Of a stretch of DNA of 48,062 bases, positions 24,991-34,322 are shown one piece after another; position 1 is the stretch's first letter, and every line of letters starts with the position of its first letter. The translations under genes and the position numbers were made by a program. The notes under the pieces were generated by a model, which was not told the DNA's origin, made no database searches, and worked only from the letters and a program-made list of their open reading frames with translations. Where the stretch lies: contig DDPE01000042.1 of the NCBI GenBank assembly GCA_002342035.1, forward strand, positions 1-48,062, in the 5' to 3' direction. This DNA comes from Asticcacaulis sp. UBA2476 (GTDB lineage: Bacteria; Pseudomonadota; Alphaproteobacteria; Caulobacterales; Caulobacteraceae).

Positions 24991-26937
24991 TTAGTTTACG
25001 ACCTTATCGACGCTGGCACGGGTAACTTCGTGGTAACCGGCCCTCGCGTCAGCATACACCCGGCGCGCCATAGCCTGCCCCCAACCCGGCTGATCCATCA
25101 GATCGCGGTACAGCGGCGTGATGAATTTACGTCGTCCCTGCGAGGTCAGGAAGGTTTCCAGCGCGGGCATGGCCGGTTCATAATGATGGGCAATCGCCAG
25201 TTTCAGCCACAGGAACAGGATTTCGGAATTGCGGCTTTCAGAGAATTTAAACGCCTCATCCAGACGGGTCATCTGCGCCACCGTCAGGGTTTCCGGCATC
25301 TGGTTTAAGAACCTTTGCCATTCCTGCGTCGTCCAGTTCGCGGTCTGCAACTCAGCCGGTGCCGTACCGCCGATAAAGGCCGCCGCTTGCCCATCGACCT
25401 TATCGAACGCATCGGATTTCGGGACAATTATGTTAGCGGGAAGGCCCGGATCATAGATCCACGCCCGGACATTGATCTTATCTTCCAGCGCCTTATCGCC
25501 CTTGAGCAGGTTTTCACGCAGGTCTTCGATAAAGGCCTCAGACGTCATGCTCTGGAAGGCATAGCGGTTGAAATAGCCCTTCAGGTAAGCATCAAACCGC
25601 CGTCGCCCAACGGCCTCTTCGATCACCCGCAGGAAGGACGCGCCTTTTTCATATGGGATTTCCGAAAACCCGTCGTCGGGATGCTTACCCTTGAGGTCGA
25701 TATAAAGGGCGGTCAGTTCCGGATGCTTATCATCCATATAGCCCTTCACCGTGTCCTGAAGATCTTTATAGCCTAGGGTGCGCAGCATAGCGGCGCGGTC
25801 CTTACCATAAAGTTCTTCCATGATGCGGTTTTCAAAATAGACTGTGAAGCCTTCATTGAGCCAGAAATCATTCCAAGTCGCATTGGTCACCAGATTCCCT
25901 GACCAGGAATGGGCCAGTTCGTGGGCGACCAGCGATACCAGTGAGCGATCCCCCGCCAGAATGGTCGGCGTGGCAAAGGTCAGGCGCGGGTTTTCCATGC
26001 CGCCATAAGGAAACGACGGCGGCAGAACCAGAATATCATAGCGGCCCCAACGATAGGGCCCATAAAGCTTTTCGGCGGCCCCGACCATTTTTTCGACATC
26101 GACAAACTCATCGGCGGCGGCTTCGACCGTGACCTTTTCGGCATAGACACCGGTGCGCTTACCCAGGGGTCGGAAATCAATCTCGCCCACAGCGATCGCG
26201 ATCAGATAGGGCGGGATGGCTTCGTCCATCTTGAAACGATAGGCTTTTTTACCCGGTGCATCGATGACGTCTTCGCCGTCGGGCGTCAGCATATCGGCGC
26301 TCATTACCGCCTTGAGGGCGCGCGGGGTCACGATGCGGGCACTATAGGTCTGGCGGATGGCGGGGCTGTCCTGCGTCGGCAGCCACGACCGGGTCAGTAT
26401 GGCCTGACCTTGCGAAAACAGGAACGGCTGCTGCTTGCCCGCCGTCTGAGAGGGTGCCAGCCATTGCAGGGCTTCGGTCTTGGCGGTCGTCTCATAACGC
26501 ACTATGATCTTTTGCGCGCCCTGCGGCAGCTCAATCGTCAGCGGTGCCCCCAGAACCGGATCAGCCTTACCCAGCGCATATTTCAACGGCGCGCCGGCGG
26601 CATCGGTCACACCCAGAATATTCAGCGCCTTGGTGTCGAGGATGACCTGACGGGCATCGGGCTCCGTCTCAAGCGACAGCGCCGCCGTGCCGGACAAAAC
26701 CTTGCGGTCAAAATCCGCCGTCAGATCCAGATCGACATGGCGCACCCGCGCCTCAAGTGGTTTGGCATAGGAATGATGGTCAACAGCCTTGGCGGCAATC
26801 GCCAGAGGGGCCGCACTGCCCTCGTCCGGTTTGGGTGAACAAGCCGCCACGGCACACAGCATGGCCAACGCCATCCCAACGCCTGCAAGGATTCGCGCAT
26901 AGCAACTACCGGCGTTCATTCGATCTGTGACCCGCAT
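24991..26937 (-). CDS. M1 family metallopeptidase, lipoprotein
   Basis: A 648-residue M1 aminopeptidase related to leukotriene-A4 hydrolase/aminopeptidase B. An N-terminal hydrophobic stretch ends in a lipobox-like VAAC, with C33 as the candidate lipidation site, so it is predicted in the periplasm or an outer membrane. The exopeptidase motif GGMEN is at 312-316, the zinc motif HELAH at 339-343, and the third ligand E362 is in WLNEGF. An alpha-helical C-terminal domain of about 190 residues follows, as in LTA4H. It trims N-terminal residues from peptides and may supply amino acids. The ATG at 26937 is chosen over an upstream TTG; the ATG at 26919 is also possible. Confidence 0.92.
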   Translation of the reverse strand: MRVTDRMNAGSCYARILAGVGMALAMLCAVAACSPKPDEGSAAPLAIAAKAVDHHSYAKPLEARVRHVDLDLTADFDRKVLSGTAALSLETEPDARQVILDTKALNILGVTDAAGAPLKYALGKADPVLGAPLTIELPQGAQKIIVRYETTAKTEALQWLAPSQTAGKQQPFLFSQGQAILTRSWLPTQDSPAIRQTYSARIVTPRALKAVMSADMLTPDGEDVIDAPGKKAYRFKMDEAIPPYLIAIAVGEIDFRPLGKRTGVYAEKVTVEAAADEFVDVEKMVGAAEKLYGPYRWGRYDILVLPPSFPYGGMENPRLTFATPTILAGDRSLVSLVAHELAHSWSGNLVTNATWNDFWLNEGFTVYFENRIMEELYGKDRAAMLRTLGYKDLQDTVKGYMDDKHPELTALYIDLKGKHPDDGFSEIPYEKGASFLRVIEEAVGRRRFDAYLKGYFNRYAFQSMTSEAFIEDLRENLLKGDKALEDKINVRAWIYDPGLPANIIVPKSDAFDKVDGQAAAFIGGTAPAELQTANWTTQEWQRFLNQMPETLTVAQMTRLDEAFKFSESRNSEILFLWLKLAIAHHYEPAMPALETFLTSQGRRKFITPLYRDLMDQPGWGQAMARRVYADARAGYHEVTRASVDKVVN

Positions 26938-27007
26938 AAAAATCAAAACCCCATCAAGGCCGCATTAAACGAAAAATAAGCTCATCACACAACTGTGAAA
27001 ATAATGA

Positions 27008-27040
27008 AAAAGCCCGTGACAGGATATGCCACGGGCTTTT
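27008..27040 (-). terminator. Rho-independent terminator of the DEAD-box gene
   Basis: AAAAGCCCGTG (27008-27018) pairs with CACGGGCTTTT (27030-27040) around an 11-base loop. Read on the minus strand the stem is followed by T residues, which fits termination of the helicase gene ending at 27120; it also works on the other strand. Confidence 0.85.
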
Positions 27041-27119
27041 CTTAGTCGGTTTTAGCGATATGCTGAAAAGTGTGAGCGGTTTTCGGCTATAATATCGCGA
27101 GCAAGCAAAAACTCAGATT

Positions 27120-29024
27120 TTAGCTGGCTTGTTTCTGGCGGCGCTTGAATTGAGCCCCATCAGCACGATTTACCTTGGGTTCCGCAACCGCTGGTGCCGG
27201 ACCGCGCTTGGCACCGTCGCGGCCTTTGTAGGCGTGGGGATCGCGGGCCTTATGGCCGTCAGCGCTATCGGTACGCTTACGGTCAAACGGCTTTTTCGCG
27301 CCATAGGACTTTTTATCGCCGAACGGCTTCTTGTCACCAAACGGGATTTTGGCCCCATCATTGCGGTTACCATCGGCCTTAGCGTAGGGACGCTTGCCCT
27401 CATCGCTGCGGCGCTCCGAACGCTCACCGGCAGGACGTTCAAACGCAGGACGCTCAGATGTTGAGCGCTCAGCACGGGGTGCATCCGACGATTCGTCAAA
27501 ACGCTTTTTGGCATAAGAGTCGCGATCGAAAGGCTTCTTGTCACCGAATGGCTTTTTCGCACCAAAGGGTTTCTTGTCGCCGTACTTGCGTTCGCTGAAC
27601 GACTTCTTTTCGGTGAAATCGCGCTTAGGGGCAGAGGCTTCACGCTCAGCCGCCATCGGATCGAAAGCCGCCGGACGCTCAGCGCGCTCAGGGCGGCCCC
27701 CGTCACGCGTACCTTCACGCATGTCGCGGCGCTCATTGCGGCCCGGACGGTTGCGTTGACGTTTTTGGACGCGCTCGGCATCGCCGTCGATGTGACGGGC
27801 AACAGCAATGCGCTCAGGCGTCTTCGGCTTTTCGGTGTTGCCCGACGCCAGAATGGCTTCGTCGAGCAATTTCAGAGCCTGATCCTTACGGCGATCAAAC
27901 GACGGGATGCGCTGACGCGTCACGCGCTCGATATCTTTCAGGAACTTACGCTCATCATCAGCGCACAGCGTGATCGAAATCCCTGACTTGCCGGCACGGG
28001 CGGTACGGCCGATGCGATGGACATAGGCTTCGGCCACGTAAGGCAGCTCGAAATTGATGACGTGGGTCACGCCGTCAACGTCGATACCGCGGGCGGCAAT
28101 GTCCGTGGCGACCAGCGCACGCACGCGGCCATCGCGGAAGGCTTGAAGGGCGCGCTCGCGCTGGCCTTGATTTTTGTCACCGTGAATGGCCGCGGCTTCG
28201 ATGCCCCCGGCTTGCAGATAGGCCGTAACCCGGTCGGCGGAGCGCTTGGTACGCGTAAACACCAGAGTGCGGGTCAGGGCGTCTTCGGCATAAAGCTCCG
28301 ACAGCAGGGCGCGCTTACGCAGTTGTTCAACAAAGATGACTTGCTGGGTCACGCGCTCAGCCGTGGTGGCTTCGGGCGCAATTTCAACCCGCTTCGGGTC
28401 GGTCAGCAGTTCGTTGACCAGACCCACGATTTCCTTCGGCATGGTCGCCGAGAAGAACAGGTTCTGACGCTTATGCGGCAGCTTGGCGGCGATCTGGCGG
28501 ATCGGCTTCACAAAGCCCAGATCAAGCATCTGGTCAGCTTCGTCGAGCACCAGAAATTCAACCCCGCGCAGGTCAACCGTCTTTTGGTCCAGGTGGTCAA
28601 TCAGACGGCCCGGTGTCGCCACCAGAATATCAAGGCCGTTCAGCAGGGCCTTATATTGCGGGCCGTACTTGACGCCGCCAAAGATGGTGGCGATTTGCAG
28701 ACCCATGCCGCGCGAATAGGTCTTGAAGCTTTCGGCAATCTGGGTAGCCAGTTCGCGGGTCGGCGACAGCACCAGCACGCGCACAGTGCGCGGGGCCGGA
28801 ATGATGCGGTTGGTCAGGATGTGGTGCAGGATCGGCAGGGCAAACGCCGCCGTCTTACCTGTACCCGTCTGGGCGATACCCAGCAAATCATGGCCTTTCA
28901 GGACGATCGGAATCGACTGCGCCTGAATAGGGGTCGGGTTGATATAGCCTTCTTTTTCAAGGGTCATCAGCAGGGATGACGTCAGGCCAAGGTCTTTGAA
29001 GGTCGTAGAATTTTGAGTGCTCAC
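27120..29024 (-). CDS. DEAD-box RNA helicase with KKPFG-repeat tail
   Basis: A 634-residue RhlE-like ATP-dependent RNA helicase. In order: F9 and the Q-motif region PTPIQ (about 31-35), Walker A AQTGTGKT (51-58), PTRELA, TPGR, DEAD (161-164), SAT in FFSATMP, and the second RecA domain with RGIDVDGVTHVINFELP and HRIGRTARAG. After about residue 430 comes a basic, low-complexity tail rich in K, R, D and F, with six-residue units such as KKPFGD or KKPFGA in two clusters. Such tails bind RNA and can drive condensate formation. A GTG at 29024 is taken as the start because homologues begin near TTFKDLGL; no clear ribosome-binding site is seen. Confidence 0.92.
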   Translation of the reverse strand: MSTQNSTTFKDLGLTSSLLMTLEKEGYINPTPIQAQSIPIVLKGHDLLGIAQTGTGKTAAFALPILHHILTNRIIPAPRTVRVLVLSPTRELATQIAESFKTYSRGMGLQIATIFGGVKYGPQYKALLNGLDILVATPGRLIDHLDQKTVDLRGVEFLVLDEADQMLDLGFVKPIRQIAAKLPHKRQNLFFSATMPKEIVGLVNELLTDPKRVEIAPEATTAERVTQQVIFVEQLRKRALLSELYAEDALTRTLVFTRTKRSADRVTAYLQAGGIEAAAIHGDKNQGQRERALQAFRDGRVRALVATDIAARGIDVDGVTHVINFELPYVAEAYVHRIGRTARAGKSGISITLCADDERKFLKDIERVTRQRIPSFDRRKDQALKLLDEAILASGNTEKPKTPERIAVARHIDGDAERVQKRQRNRPGRNERRDMREGTRDGGRPERAERPAAFDPMAAEREASAPKRDFTEKKSFSERKYGDKKPFGAKKPFGDKKPFDRDSYAKKRFDESSDAPRAERSTSERPAFERPAGERSERRSDEGKRPYAKADGNRNDGAKIPFGDKKPFGDKKSYGAKKPFDRKRTDSADGHKARDPHAYKGRDGAKRGPAPAVAEPKVNRADGAQFKRRQKQAS

Positions 29025-29572
29025 GGAGAGACAACGCTTTCTGGGGTGAGGCCGCTTAGAAGTCTCACGCACAAGCGCAGACACGCAAACAGCCCTGCCC
29101 GCGCCTATATATGTTTAAGGCCGGGCGGTTTATGGGCGAGGCTCCGCGTGTCACGAGCCATCGTATTTTTTTGATTGTGACCGCCATTTAACATGGCGAT
29201 AAGGTTATAAGTCTGTCAGGCGATACGGCACACACAAACATGTGGTGTAATTTTAAAAAGCCTTACCTCACGCGGCCTGACAAATAGATTTCGCGGATGC
29301 GAAGAGGGTCACATGATGGATATGGAAAGAAATGTCAATAGCTACGGTTGAAATGATATTTTTCTAAAAAACGTGATCACTGATCGTTTTGGACACGGTT
29401 TGTAAAGAAACCGGGCTTAAGGTGCAGCGCAACACGGCAAGTTATCCTCTTGCCGCCGCCAGTGACGTGACCGGCCTATCCTATAGGCACAGATCGCGAG
29501 CACGGCACAGTAGCTTAAAAAATTCAGTTTTATTAAGGCGTTGCGTACAGTTTCCCTGTCCGACACAACGAA
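29025..29572. other. Long intergenic region between the helicase and PilZ genes
   Basis: About 550 bp without a convincing gene. It is visibly more AT-rich than its flanks. It holds two short perfect hairpins (29182-29187 with 29193-29198; 29435-29441 with 29449-29455). A plus-strand frame at 29389-29652 has no recognisable features and is not called. The region must contain the divergent promoters of both genes and may give the helicase a long 5' leader. Confidence 0.6.
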
Positions 29573-30043
29573 ATGCACTCTCACATGCCTGCACCGTCTG
29601 CACCTATTTCATCACCGGCGTCACGTATGCCGCATACCGCCTCAAAGGTTGAGATCATTCAGCCCTATGAAATGTTCGCCAATCGCCGGAACGAACCGCG
29701 ATTTGAATGTAACGATCGCGGTTGCTTGCTGTTCCTAAACAGTCAGCAGACCATTCACTGTACTATCCTTGATCAGTCCGCCTCCGGCGCGCAGGTTCTG
29801 TTTGAAGAGATCGGCGAAATCCCGGCTGAGGTCTGGCTGATTGATCTGGATGCGCATATTCTGCGGCGCGGGCGTTCGGTCTGGACCATGGCGCATAAGA
29901 TGGGTCTGAAATTCGACTTCATCGAAAAACTGACACCGGGCAAGATGCCTTCACCTAAAGTACCGCGCGCGGTCTATGAGATGTGGCAGAGACTGAACCA
30001 GCCCGAACCACCCAAAGACGACGACACTTTCTTTTTGGATTAA
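29573..30043 (+). CDS. PilZ-domain protein (probable c-di-GMP receptor)
   Basis: A 156-residue protein. Its core is a PilZ domain: the arginine motif RRNEPRF (about residues 38-44) followed by DQSASG (the D/NxSxxG motif) and a closing strand KMGLKFDF. Both motifs needed for cyclic-di-GMP binding are present, so it is likely a c-di-GMP effector, for example in motility or envelope control. No other domain is seen; the C-terminal tail is rich in P, E and D. The exact start is unsure: ATG codons at 29573, 29585, 29627 and just before the PilZ domain are all possible, and the first 30 residues look unstructured. A terminator follows directly. Confidence 0.85.
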   Translation: MHSHMPAPSAPISSPASRMPHTASKVEIIQPYEMFANRRNEPRFECNDRGCLLFLNSQQTIHCTILDQSASGAQVLFEEIGEIPAEVWLIDLDAHILRRGRSVWTMAHKMGLKFDFIEKLTPGKMPSPKVPRAVYEMWQRLNQPEPPKDDDTFFLD

Positions 30044-30074
30044 AAAAAGGTCTCCCGATAGGGAGACCTTTTTT
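30043..30074. terminator. Bidirectional terminator between PilZ and serine genes
   Basis: A perfect 14-bp stem (30043-30056 with 30061-30074) with GGTCTCCC in the core, A6 on the left and T6 on the right. It serves the convergent PilZ and serine-biosynthesis genes and touches the stop codons of both. Confidence 0.93.
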
Positions 30075-32023
30075 CAGGTCAGAGATCTGAATTTCAGGGT
30101 GCCGGTAACCGCCTTGAGTTCTTCCAGCGCTTCTTTTGAATAGCCACGGTCAACATCGACGATCACATAGCCCAGAGACTCATTGGTCTTCAGGTGCTGA
30201 GCCAGAATGTTGAGGTTATATTTGGCGATGATGTTGTTAATCGCGGCCATGACGCCCGGCACGTTCTGATGGATATGCAGGAAGCGGTGACGGCCTTCGA
30301 CTTCGGACAACTGCACGTTCGGCATATTAACCGAAAACGTCGTATCACCACGGTTCAGGAAATTCAGCAGTCGCTCAGAGGCAAACTCCCCGATCGCTTC
30401 CTGCGCTTCTTCGGTCGATCCCCCGATGTGCGGCGTAAGGATCAGGTTCTTGATGCCGGTCAGCGGGCTTACAAACGGGTCGTCATTGGTGCGCGGCTCT
30501 TCCGGGAACACGTCAACCGCCGCACCGTAAATCTTGCCCGATTTCAGCGCCGCCGCCAGAGCCTCAATATCAACCACATGACCGCGCGACAGGTTGATAA
30601 ACAACGCGCCGTCCTTCATCTTGGCAAACTGCGCAGCCCCCATCAGGTTCTTGTTTTCGGCCCGGCCATCGACGTGGACGCTTAAGACATCGGCCTCAGA
30701 CAGCAGCGCATCCAGTGAGCGATAGCGGCGCGCATTGCCGAGCGTCAACTTTTCGGCCACATCATAATAGATGACCCGCATCCCGAACGCTTCGGCCAGG
30801 ATCGACAACTGCGACCCGATGGCGCCGTAACCAATGATGCCGATCGTTTTATTGCGCACTTCGTGGGCGCCGGTCGCGGACTTATCCCACTTGCCGGTGT
30901 GCATCTGGATCGACTTATCGTAGATATTGCGCGTCAAAATGACGGTCAGGCCCATGACCATTTCAACCACCGAGCGGGTATTGGAATAGGGAGCGTTAAA
31001 TACCGCAATACCCTTTTTCGAGCAGCCCTTAAGGTCGATCTGATTGGTGCCGATGCAGAACGCACCTACCGCCAGCAGCTTATCGGCGGCATCAAGCACC
31101 TTTTGCGTCACTGTGGTCTTGGAGCGAATACCCAAGATGTGCACACCCTGAATGGCGGCGATCAGGTCATCTTCATCGAGCGCGCCTTTGACGGTGGTGA
31201 CGTCATAGCCTTCTTCGCGGAACGCCTGAATCGCGGTAGGGTGGACGTTTTCGAGCAGCAGCACCTTAAGGCGCGAACGCGGGAAGGAATAGCGGCCTTC
31301 AAAGCCTTCGTTATGCAGCACCTCATCGAACGACACGACGACCTGCGCGGCCTCAATGCCGTGGGTGACCTGCACGACTTTTTCGCGCTTTACGTTTTCA
31401 ACAAAGGCATAGAAACGGTCAGCCGCCCCGCCCTTATAGACCTCAAAATCGGTCCAGCCATCACCGACCATGACCACCGGCCCGGTGATATCCCAGCCTT
31501 GCAGGGCGACGACCTTACCGCCATCTTTCGAGAGCGGATTGCCCTGATCGACGCCGGTAGCAATGCCGTCGTCACCAAACACCAGACGGTTGGCCAGGAT
31601 ATGCTCAGGCCGGATGCCGTATTCGGCCACCACGGGGGCGATAAAGTCATGGAAGCCGCCGGAAATAATGCGAAACTTGCCCGGATGGCGCAGGAAGGCT
31701 TCTTTGTTGCGGGCGACCGAGGCACTGACCAGCCCTTTGAGGGTTTCGACAAGCCCTTTCAGATCATCCGCCGTTGGCTTTAATATTTGCACCCGGCGTT
31801 GCAGGGCTTCGGCGAACGAGATTTCACCCGACATGGCCAGATCAGTCAGGTCCTTAATCGCTGTGATGTCGGTCAGGCGGGCCGGATCGGAAGAAAACAA
31901 CTGCTCGGCCAGTATATCCAGCGCCTCAACCTGAGTGAAGGTCGAGTCGAAATCCAGAACTATGGTCGGCAGAACCGCCGCCTGAATTTTGTCAGCTACA
32001 GGATTTTCAAGAATTGTGGTCAT
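30074..32023 (-). CDS. serA: Fused phosphoserine phosphatase / 3-phosphoglycerate dehydrogenase
   Basis: A 649-residue fusion. Residues 20-215 are a HAD phosphatase of the SerB type: DFDST (nucleophile D24, acid D26), SGG (121-123), a conserved lysine in KDGGK, and GDGWTD (187-192). From about 250 onward it is a SerA of the E. coli type: the substrate loop with YSNTRSVVEMV, the NAD motif GYGAIGSQ, and catalytic residues in LSRGHVVD and TPHIGGSTEEAQ. A C-terminal ACT domain (about 575-649) suggests serine feedback. The two parts would catalyse the first and last steps of serine synthesis, with SerC elsewhere for the middle one. The ATG at 32023 is taken, with an in-frame GTG at 32038 possible. 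Confidence 0.93.
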   Translation of the reverse strand: MTTILENPVADKIQAAVLPTIVLDFDSTFTQVEALDILAEQLFSSDPARLTDITAIKDLTDLAMSGEISFAEALQRRVQILKPTADDLKGLVETLKGLVSASVARNKEAFLRHPGKFRIISGGFHDFIAPVVAEYGIRPEHILANRLVFGDDGIATGVDQGNPLSKDGGKVVALQGWDITGPVVMVGDGWTDFEVYKGGAADRFYAFVENVKREKVVQVTHGIEAAQVVVSFDEVLHNEGFEGRYSFPRSRLKVLLLENVHPTAIQAFREEGYDVTTVKGALDEDDLIAAIQGVHILGIRSKTTVTQKVLDAADKLLAVGAFCIGTNQIDLKGCSKKGIAVFNAPYSNTRSVVEMVMGLTVILTRNIYDKSIQMHTGKWDKSATGAHEVRNKTIGIIGYGAIGSQLSILAEAFGMRVIYYDVAEKLTLGNARRYRSLDALLSEADVLSVHVDGRAENKNLMGAAQFAKMKDGALFINLSRGHVVDIEALAAALKSGKIYGAAVDVFPEEPRTNDDPFVSPLTGIKNLILTPHIGGSTEEAQEAIGEFASERLLNFLNRGDTTFSVNMPNVQLSEVEGRHRFLHIHQNVPGVMAAINNIIAKYNLNILAQHLKTNESLGYVIVDVDRGYSKEALEELKAVTGTLKFRSLT

Positions 32024-32275
32024 AACAATTGTACTCACAAAAGGCCGTTACATGCGGCGCGAGACAGACATCAGCATGGCAATATCATGTTGATTTTCGC
32101 CTGCGCAAATAGGGCAAAACCCCCCGCAAAACAACCGTCCTTAGTGATTAATAAGCGCCGCCCCCTCTTTTTTTGGCAAAACCCTTGATTATCTATGCCG
32201 TTCCGTTTCAAGACTTAGCCAAATTCCCTAAATTCGACGCTGCGCCCGCGCAGTGGCTCCATAAGATCAGGTTTC

Positions 32276-33178
32276 ATGAGTAACGACACCCCGCCCTATC
32301 AGGACTTTTCCGCCCGATTTATTATCGACACCTTGCCGGTTCATGGCCGCGTCGTGCGTTTGGGCGACAGCCTGAACACTATCCTGAGCGCCCACAACTA
32401 TCCCGATGAAATCGCGCATCTGGTGTCCGAAGCCTGCGCGCTGGCGGTGCTGGTCGGCTCGGCGCTGAAGTTCGAGGGCCGCCTGATCATGCAGGCCCAA
32501 GGCGAAGGCTGCGTGCGCTATGTCGTGGCCGATTACGATACGCGTGGGGGCTTGCGGGCATTCTGCCGCTACGACGAGGATGAACTGAAAGAACTGATTG
32601 CCGCCAATGCCACGGAATTCACCAGTCTGGGGGCCCGCGCCCTGATCGGTAAGGGCACCTTTATCATGACGCTCGACCCTGACGGGCAAATGGATCGCTA
32701 TCAAGGGGTGACCCCGATCGAAGGCGACAGTCTGTCTTTGTGCGCGGAACATTATTTCGCCCAATCCGAACAGATACCGACCCAGATCAAGCTGGCCGTA
32801 TCGCGCGAAGACTCAGGCGATGGCCCGGTCTGGCGCGCCGGTGGCGCTATGATTCAGGCCATTGCCGGCGACCTTAGCCGCGGCGAAACCCGCGAAGCCT
32901 TCGATCATATACGCGCCCTGTTTGCCACCCTGGGCGAAGATGAACTGACCGATTTTTCGCTGGAGACTGAGCGCCTGCTGTACCGTCTGTTCCATGAGGA
33001 CGGTGTGCGGCTGTCGACCTTTAAGGAGGTCTACCAGCAATGCCGCTGCTCGCAGGAGCGGGTGGAGAGTCTGGTGCAATCCTTCTCGCCCGAAGAGCAG
33101 AACGACATGATCGAGCCAGACGGCAAGGTGCATATCACCTGCGAATACTGCTCAAAGACCTACTTTATCAGCCTCTGA
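32276..33178 (+). CDS. hslO: Redox-regulated chaperone Hsp33
   Basis: A 300-residue Hsp33. This cytoplasmic chaperone switches on when oxidative stress releases zinc from four C-terminal cysteines. Those cysteines are visible as CRC (in YQQCRCSQ) and CEYC near the end. The N-terminal domain has the usual pattern, with EGCVRYVVADYDTRGGLRAFCRY. Length and motif spacing fit the alphaproteobacterial group. AGG lies four bases before the ATG. It is a single gene, divergent from the serine fusion gene across about 250 bp. Confidence 0.95.
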   Translation: MSNDTPPYQDFSARFIIDTLPVHGRVVRLGDSLNTILSAHNYPDEIAHLVSEACALAVLVGSALKFEGRLIMQAQGEGCVRYVVADYDTRGGLRAFCRYDEDELKELIAANATEFTSLGARALIGKGTFIMTLDPDGQMDRYQGVTPIEGDSLSLCAEHYFAQSEQIPTQIKLAVSREDSGDGPVWRAGGAMIQAIAGDLSRGETREAFDHIRALFATLGEDELTDFSLETERLLYRLFHEDGVRLSTFKEVYQQCRCSQERVESLVQSFSPEEQNDMIEPDGKVHITCEYCSKTYFISL

Positions 33179-33271
33179 GCTGATCCCCCTGCCGGATTGC
33201 AGCTTTTGGCCATTTGCGCTACCTTTGTCGCCAAGGCCATAAGTTTATAATCACACGGCCGGGGGAAACGC

Positions 33272-34264
33272 ATGTCAGATATAAACCGGCACCACCTGTG
33301 CCGGCGCGCACTCATTCGCGCCGGTGCGGCCACCTACCTGACGGGTCTTAATCCGGCCTGGGGGGCCACGCTCTCACAGGCGGCAGATGAAGACAGTCAG
33401 GACGCCCAGCTTGCCGCCCGCACCACGGCTGCCAATCAGATGACGGTGGGCGTGCTTATTAATGGGCAAGGACCCTATCAGTTCGTGGTCGATACCGCCG
33501 CCGAACAGTCGGTCATATCGACAGAACTGGTCAGCCTGCTGGCCCTGACCGCCGGACGCGATGTCATGGTCAAAGGTATCAACGGCCTTGTCCCCGCCTC
33601 AACCGCGCGCATCGGCAAACTGACGCTTGGGCCATTCGCCCATCGTGATCTGACGCTACCCGTATTGCCGCGCGCCCTGTTGAAAGCCGATGGGTTTTTA
33701 GGGCTGGATGTCATCAACGGCACGCGGGTGACCTTTGATTTCAGAAAGCGAACCTTAAGGGTCGAGGCGCCGCGCTATGCCTCTCAGCGGATTTATGCGC
33801 CCGATATCACCCGCGTCAAAGCCTATGGCTCAGCCGGACACTTGCGCATCAGCGACTGCCGAATAGACCGCGTGCTGGCCTCGGCCATCATCGATACCGG
33901 CGCCGAAGTGTCGATTGGCAATACGGCACTCAGGGATGCGCTGCTTAATAAGAACGGCAAACTGTCTGAGATGGGCGCGGTCACCTTAAGCGGCGTGACC
34001 GGCGGCGAATTAACCGCGCCTACAATCCGGGTCGCCAGATTGCGTATGCAGGAGCTGACTTTCAGCGATGCGGCCATAGCTATTGCTGATGTGCCCGTGT
34101 TCGATAGCTGGCGATTGCAGAATAAGCCCGCCCTGCTGGTCGGCATGGATTTTCTACGCCAGTTTGCGGTCGTTTCTATCGATTATCGCGCTCAGGAAAT
34201 CCGCTTTGAACTGGCAGACGCCCCGCCTAATCCGCGACCGGAAGTGCAGATCGAAAAGGCCTAA
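33272..34264 (+). CDS. Exported two-domain retropepsin-like aspartyl protease
   Basis: A 330-residue protein with two retropepsin-like halves. The first half has FVVDTAAEQSVIS (DTA motif, about residues 70-82) and GFLGLDVI. The second has AIIDTGAEVSIGN (DTGA motif, about residues 209-221) and LLVGMDFL. Two such lobes in one chain could form an internal pseudo-dimer with one aspartate from each. The N terminus has RRALIRAGAATYLTG and a possible cleavage after WGA, resembling a Tat or Sec signal. The substrate is unknown; related proteins are often annotated as retroviral-type aspartyl proteases of uncertain activity. GGGGGA precedes the ATG. Confidence 0.82.
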   Translation: MSDINRHHLCRRALIRAGAATYLTGLNPAWGATLSQAADEDSQDAQLAARTTAANQMTVGVLINGQGPYQFVVDTAAEQSVISTELVSLLALTAGRDVMVKGINGLVPASTARIGKLTLGPFAHRDLTLPVLPRALLKADGFLGLDVINGTRVTFDFRKRTLRVEAPRYASQRIYAPDITRVKAYGSAGHLRISDCRIDRVLASAIIDTGAEVSIGNTALRDALLNKNGKLSEMGAVTLSGVTGGELTAPTIRVARLRMQELTFSDAAIAIADVPVFDSWRLQNKPALLVGMDFLRQFAVVSIDYRAQEIRFELADAPPNPRPEVQIEKA

Positions 34265-34276
34265 CATTTATTTGGC

Positions 34277-34320
34277 GCGCATCTTAATCCAAAAACCGCT
34301 GTACACTTTTTGGGATGCGC
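34277..34320. repeat. Intergenic palindromic repeat, family 2, copy A
   Basis: A 44-bp imperfect palindrome. Outer arms GCGCATC and GATGCGC and inner arms CCAAAAA and TTTTTGG pair around a central loop. It aligns with most of the element at 35734-35776 read on the opposite strand. It fills the gap between the convergent protease and phoB genes and may act as a two-way terminator. Confidence 0.75.
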
Positions 34321-34322
34321 TT

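Noticed and set aside
28017..28979. Plus-strand frame of 320 codons opposite the DEAD-box helicase
   Set aside because: All helicase motifs are on the other strand; the frame is open only because of GC-rich codon bias.
29389..29652. Possible small gene (87 codons) before the PilZ gene
   Set aside because: No ribosome-binding site or conserved features, and it overlaps the PilZ N terminus in another frame.
30863..31783. Plus-strand frame of 306 codons opposite the serine fusion gene
   Set aside because: The SerB and SerA motifs on the minus strand are unambiguous.
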